The notes under the pieces: generated by a model
What the model was told of the DNA's origin: nothing
The model's database searches: none
What the model saw: only the letters and a program-made list of their open reading frames with translations
Assembly: GCA_964434235.1 (NCBI GenBank)
Contig: CAYSUN010000044.1
Span: forward strand, 1 to 8,968
Direction: 5' to 3'
Length of the DNA: 8,968 nucleotides
From: JABMRF01 sp964434235
Lineage (GTDB): Bacteria > Patescibacteriota > Patescibacteriia > UBA11705 > JABHMO01
Shown: positions 6,762 through 8,968 of the stretch, piece by piece
Position numbering within the stretch: position 1 is the stretch's first letter
Layout of the letters: each line of letters opens with the position of its first letter
Translations under genes and position numbers: made by a program

Positions 6762-6770
6762 TGTTAAAAT
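6762..6770 (+). promoter_or_regulatory. Extended -10 promoter for murB-secA
   Basis: TGTTAAAAT fits the extended -10 form TGnTAnAAT, one base from the TATAAT consensus. A -35 at 17 bp would fall in the T-run of the preceding terminator, so this promoter would depend on the extended -10. The predicted start is near 6777, the first base of the long leader helix. If this is right, murB-secA is transcribed independently of the upstream small RNA. Confidence 0.5.
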
Positions 6771-6776
6771 TATGTT

Positions 6777-6847
6777 GGGTCGGGAGGATAGCACTCACTA
6801 AAAACCTTAGAATTGGAGTCACTCTCTCGGCCCTTTAAAGGTTTTTA
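6777..6847 (+). promoter_or_regulatory. Structured murB leader: two crossing long-range helices
   Basis: Helix A pairs GGGTCGGGAGG (6777-6787) with TCTCTCGGCCC (6823-6833) over 11 bp including three G-T pairs. Helix B pairs TAAAAACCTT (6799-6808) perfectly with AAGGTTTTTA (6838-6847) over 10 bp. The order A5'-B5'-A3'-B3' makes them either a pseudoknot or alternatives. The B5' segment can also form a small hairpin, CTAA(AAACC)TTAG, at 6798-6810. The B3' arm covers AAAGG, the only Shine-Dalgarno-like bases, and ends 6 nt before the murB ATG, so helix B could block translation. It looks riboswitch-like, but I recognise no known class or ligand. Confidence 0.5.
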
Positions 6848-6853
6848 CCTAAA

Positions 6854-7741
6854 ATGGAAATTAAAGAAATTTTACCAGAAATAAAACAAGATATTTTGCT
6901 CAAAGATTACACTACTTTTAAAATTGGTGGAAGGGCAAAATATTTTTATAAAGCTAAGACTAAAGAAGAATTGATTAAAGCAGTTAAAACGGCAAAAAAA
7001 TTAAGACTGCCTTTTTTTATTTTGGGAGGAGGAAGCAACTTATTAGTAGCTGACAAGGGCTACCAGGGTCTTGTTATTAAAATACTTAATACTAACTACT
7101 TGATACTAGATACTAAAATCAGTGCTGAGGTTGCCGTACCATTATCTTTACTAGCCATAAAGTCAGTAGAGAGTAATTTAACAGGATTAGAGTGGGGAGC
7201 AGGTATTCCAGGTACGCTTGGCGGAGCAATAAGAGGAAATGCAGGGGCTTTTGGAGAATCAATAGGCAATATTGTCAAACAAGTTGAAGTTTTTAATTCA
7301 GAAAAAGAAAAAATAGAAAATTATTCTCAAAAAGATAGTAGTTTTGCTTACAGGGAAAGTGTTTTTAAGAAAAGACCTGAATTAGTAATTCTTTCAGCAG
7401 AATTAGAATTAAAGATTGGAAATAAGGAGGAGATTCAAAAGAAAATGAAAGAATATTTAGATTATAGAAAAGACAAGCAACCTTTGGAATTTCCTTCAGC
7501 TGGCTCTATTTTTAAGAATCCTTCAGATGTTTCAGCTGGACAACTCATTGATCAGTGCGGATTAAAGGGAAAAAGAATTGGAAATGTTGAGATTTCTAAA
7601 AAACATGCTAATTTTATTATTAATTTAGGAGATGGAAAAGCAGAAGATGTTTTAAAATTAATAGAACTAATGAAAAAACAGGTAAAAGATAAATTTAATA
7701 TTCAATTAGAAGAAGAAATTCAATATGTCGGTTTTAAATAA
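6854..7741 (+). CDS. murB: UDP-N-acetylenolpyruvoylglucosamine reductase
   Basis: 295 aa, normal for the family. MurB is a cytoplasmic FAD enzyme that reduces UDP-GlcNAc-enolpyruvate to UDP-MurNAc with NADPH, the second committed step of peptidoglycan precursor synthesis. The N-terminus has TTFKIGGRAKYF (20-31) and the FAD-binding signature ILGGGSNLLV (56-65). GLEWGAGIPGTLGGAIRGNAGAFG (111-134) is the second flavin-contact region. YRES (166-169) supplies the active-site arginine, PSAGSIFKNP (214-223) the catalytic serine (S218), and E288 near the C-terminus the expected acid. The compact YRES region without an inserted loop suggests the type II form. All key residues are present, so it should be active and the cell should make its own muramic acid precursor. 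The stop overlaps the secA start by 17 nt, indicating translational coupling. Confidence 0.95.
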   Translation: MEIKEILPEIKQDILLKDYTTFKIGGRAKYFYKAKTKEELIKAVKTAKKLRLPFFILGGGSNLLVADKGYQGLVIKILNTNYLILDTKISAEVAVPLSLLAIKSVESNLTGLEWGAGIPGTLGGAIRGNAGAFGESIGNIVKQVEVFNSEKEKIENYSQKDSSFAYRESVFKKRPELVILSAELELKIGNKEEIQKKMKEYLDYRKDKQPLEFPSAGSIFKNPSDVSAGQLIDQCGLKGKRIGNVEISKKHANFIINLGDGKAEDVLKLIELMKKQVKDKFNIQLEEEIQYVGFK

Positions 7742-8968
7742 GCTTTTTGGAGATGCTAATCAGAAATACCTCAATAAACTCAATCCAATAGTTGAAAGAA
7801 TAAATGGTCTTGAAAAAGAGTTTGAAGGATTTTCTGACGAGCAATTAAAAGAGAAAACAATTGAATTTAAACAAAGATTAAGCAAAGGAGAAGCATTAGA
7901 TAATCTTTTATCTGAAGCTTTTGCTTTAGTGAGAGAGGGGGCTAAAAGAACCTTGAAACAAAGACATTATGATTGCCAAATGGTTGGGGGGATTGTATTG
8001 CATCAAGGAAGAATTGCAGAAATGAAAACAGGAGAAGGAAAAACATTGGCTGCTACTTTGCCTCTTTATTTAAATGCCTTGACTGAAAAAGGTTGTCATT
8101 TGGTTACAGTTAATGATTATTTAGCTCGAAGAGATACAGTTTGGATGGGTCAGATTTATCATGCCTTAGGATTAAGTGTTGGCTGTTTAAATCACCAGCA
8201 ATCATTTTTATATGATCCTGAGTATAAAAAGCTGGCCGAGGAGAAGGAGAAGATGAGAGATGAATTGGGAGGTTTTTATATTGTTGAAGATTTTTTAAGG
8301 CCCTGTTCCAGAAAAGAGGCTTATTCAGCTGATATTACTTATGGAACGAATCATGAGTTTGGCTTTGATTATTTAAGAGATAATATGGTTCAGGATTTAT
8401 CTCAAAGAGCTCAAAGAGATTTTCATTTTTGTATTATTGATGAGATTGATTCAATTCTGATTGATGAGGCAAGGACTCCTTTAATTATTTCAGCTCCAGA
8501 TAAAGAAAGCTCAAAATGGTATCAAGAATTTGCCCAGATTATTCCTAAGTTAAAAGCAGAACAGGATTATGAGATTGATGAGAAAATGAAAACTGTTGTT
8601 TTGACAGAAGAGGGGATTAATAAAATAGAAAAAATCTTGGGAATGGAAAATATTTATGAGGAAAAGGGCATGAAGTACCTTCATTATTTAGAGCAAGCCC
8701 TTAGAGCTCAAACCCTTTTTAAAAAAGACAAAGACTATGTTGTTCAAGATGGACAAATAATAATTGTTGATGAGTTTACTGGTAGACTAATGCCTGGCAG
8801 GCGTTGGTCTAAAGGGCTTCATCAGGCGGTTGAAGCAAAAGAAGGAGTTAATGTTAAACAAGAATCAATTACTTTAGCTTCTATTACTTTTCAAAATTAC
8901 TTCCGTCTTTATCAAAAATTAGCTGGTATGACAGGTACTGCTGTAACTTCGGCTGAAGAGTTTGATAA
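7725..8968 (+). CDS. secA: Preprotein translocase ATPase SecA (3' end outside the window)
   Basis: The frame is open from ATG 7725, inside the end of murB, to the last base: 414 codons of a protein usually about 800-1,000 aa. SecA powers export of unfolded preproteins through SecYEG at the cytoplasmic face of the membrane. Visible parts are the N-terminus MSVLNKLFGDANQKYL, the REGAKRTLKQRHYDCQMVGG segment (70-89), Walker A MKTGEGKT (100-107), VNDYLARRD (129-137), ADITYGTNHEFGFDYLRDNM (202-221), Walker B IIDEIDSILIDEART (237-251), the preprotein cross-linking domain (about 255-370) with IVDEFTGRLMPGRRWSKGLHQA, and MTGTA (402-406). Residues about 160-194 are an additional charged segment compared with the short linker of E. 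coli SecA. This gene would export the signal-peptide proteins encoded upstream. No strong ribosome-binding site is present, so coupling to murB is likely. Confidence 0.97.
   Translation, partial: MSVLNKLFGDANQKYLNKLNPIVERINGLEKEFEGFSDEQLKEKTIEFKQRLSKGEALDNLLSEAFALVREGAKRTLKQRHYDCQMVGGIVLHQGRIAEMKTGEGKTLAATLPLYLNALTEKGCHLVTVNDYLARRDTVWMGQIYHALGLSVGCLNHQQSFLYDPEYKKLAEEKEKMRDELGGFYIVEDFLRPCSRKEAYSADITYGTNHEFGFDYLRDNMVQDLSQRAQRDFHFCIIDEIDSILIDEARTPLIISAPDKESSKWYQEFAQIIPKLKAEQDYEIDEKMKTVVLTEEGINKIEKILGMENIYEEKGMKYLHYLEQALRAQTLFKKDKDYVVQDGQIIIVDEFTGRLMPGRRWSKGLHQAVEAKEGVNVKQESITLASITFQNYFRLYQKLAGMTGTAVTSAEEFD

Noticed and set aside
6778..6796. SRP RNA core, because GGTCGGGAGGATAGCA loosely resembles GGTCCGGAAGGAAGCA
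   Set aside because: The GGAA tetraloop with its flanking symmetric loop is not formed. The segment instead pairs with distant bases 6823-6833.
6777..6834. tRNA or tRNA-like gene
   Set aside because: A 7-bp acceptor-like stem and a small central hairpin exist, but there is no T-arm with the GGTTC-type loop and no D-arm; the 57-nt span is too short.
1..8968. CRISPR array, insertion sequence, integrase or attachment site
   Set aside because: No regularly spaced repeats, transposase or recombinase motifs, or terminal inverted repeats with target duplications were seen. The composition change at 2200-4360 has no mobile-element boundary.

Overview
The window is about 9 kb of one-strand, closely packed bacterial DNA. 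All six protein genes lie on the + strand, and all five visible stop codons are TAA. The housekeeping and membrane genes are A+T-rich: lines 601-660 and 7441-7500 each contain 18 G+C of 60. Several traits together suggest a Candidate Phyla Radiation (Patescibacteria) genome: no convincing Shine-Dalgarno sites, a SecA with an extra segment in its first ATPase domain, an O-antigen-ligase-like membrane protein fused to TPRs, and secreted proteins ending in a coiled coil plus a peptidoglycan-binding-like module. This assignment is inference, because no rRNA or other marker is present. The standard genetic code fits, with no in-frame TGA.

Layout. (1) 1-1908: 3' part of a polytopic membrane protein with a TPR tail, probably of the O-antigen ligase/polymerase superfamily. 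(2) 1909-2097: promoter region and a repeat-rich, probably structured 5' UTR. (3) 2098-3456 and 3480-4760: two genes for exported proteins separated by 23 bp and probably co-transcribed. The first carries a tandemly duplicated domain that I cannot assign. The second is a modular surface protein with a glycine linker, beta-rich domain, coiled coil and cell-wall-type module. Much of this pair is markedly richer in G+C (30/60 in 2401-2460, 34/60 in 4081-4140). (4) 4761-4885: terminator, then an extended -10 promoter. (5) 4886-6628: secreted HExxH metallopeptidase ending in the same module as the 3480 gene. (6) 6629-6853: a 225-bp non-coding region with a consensus promoter, an approximately 80-nt two-hairpin RNA ending in a strong terminator, a second promoter, and a leader with two crossing long-range helices next to the murB start. 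(7) 6854-7741 murB and 7725-8968 secA (cut by the window end), overlapping by 17 nt.

How the parts may work together: genes 2-4 look like a cell-surface set in which two products share one wall or surface anchor, while murB (peptidoglycan precursor synthesis) and secA (protein export) form a small envelope operon. The items most worth following up are the RNA region 6629-6853, the structured 5' UTR 1966-2097, the duplicated-domain protein, and the shared C-terminal anchor.
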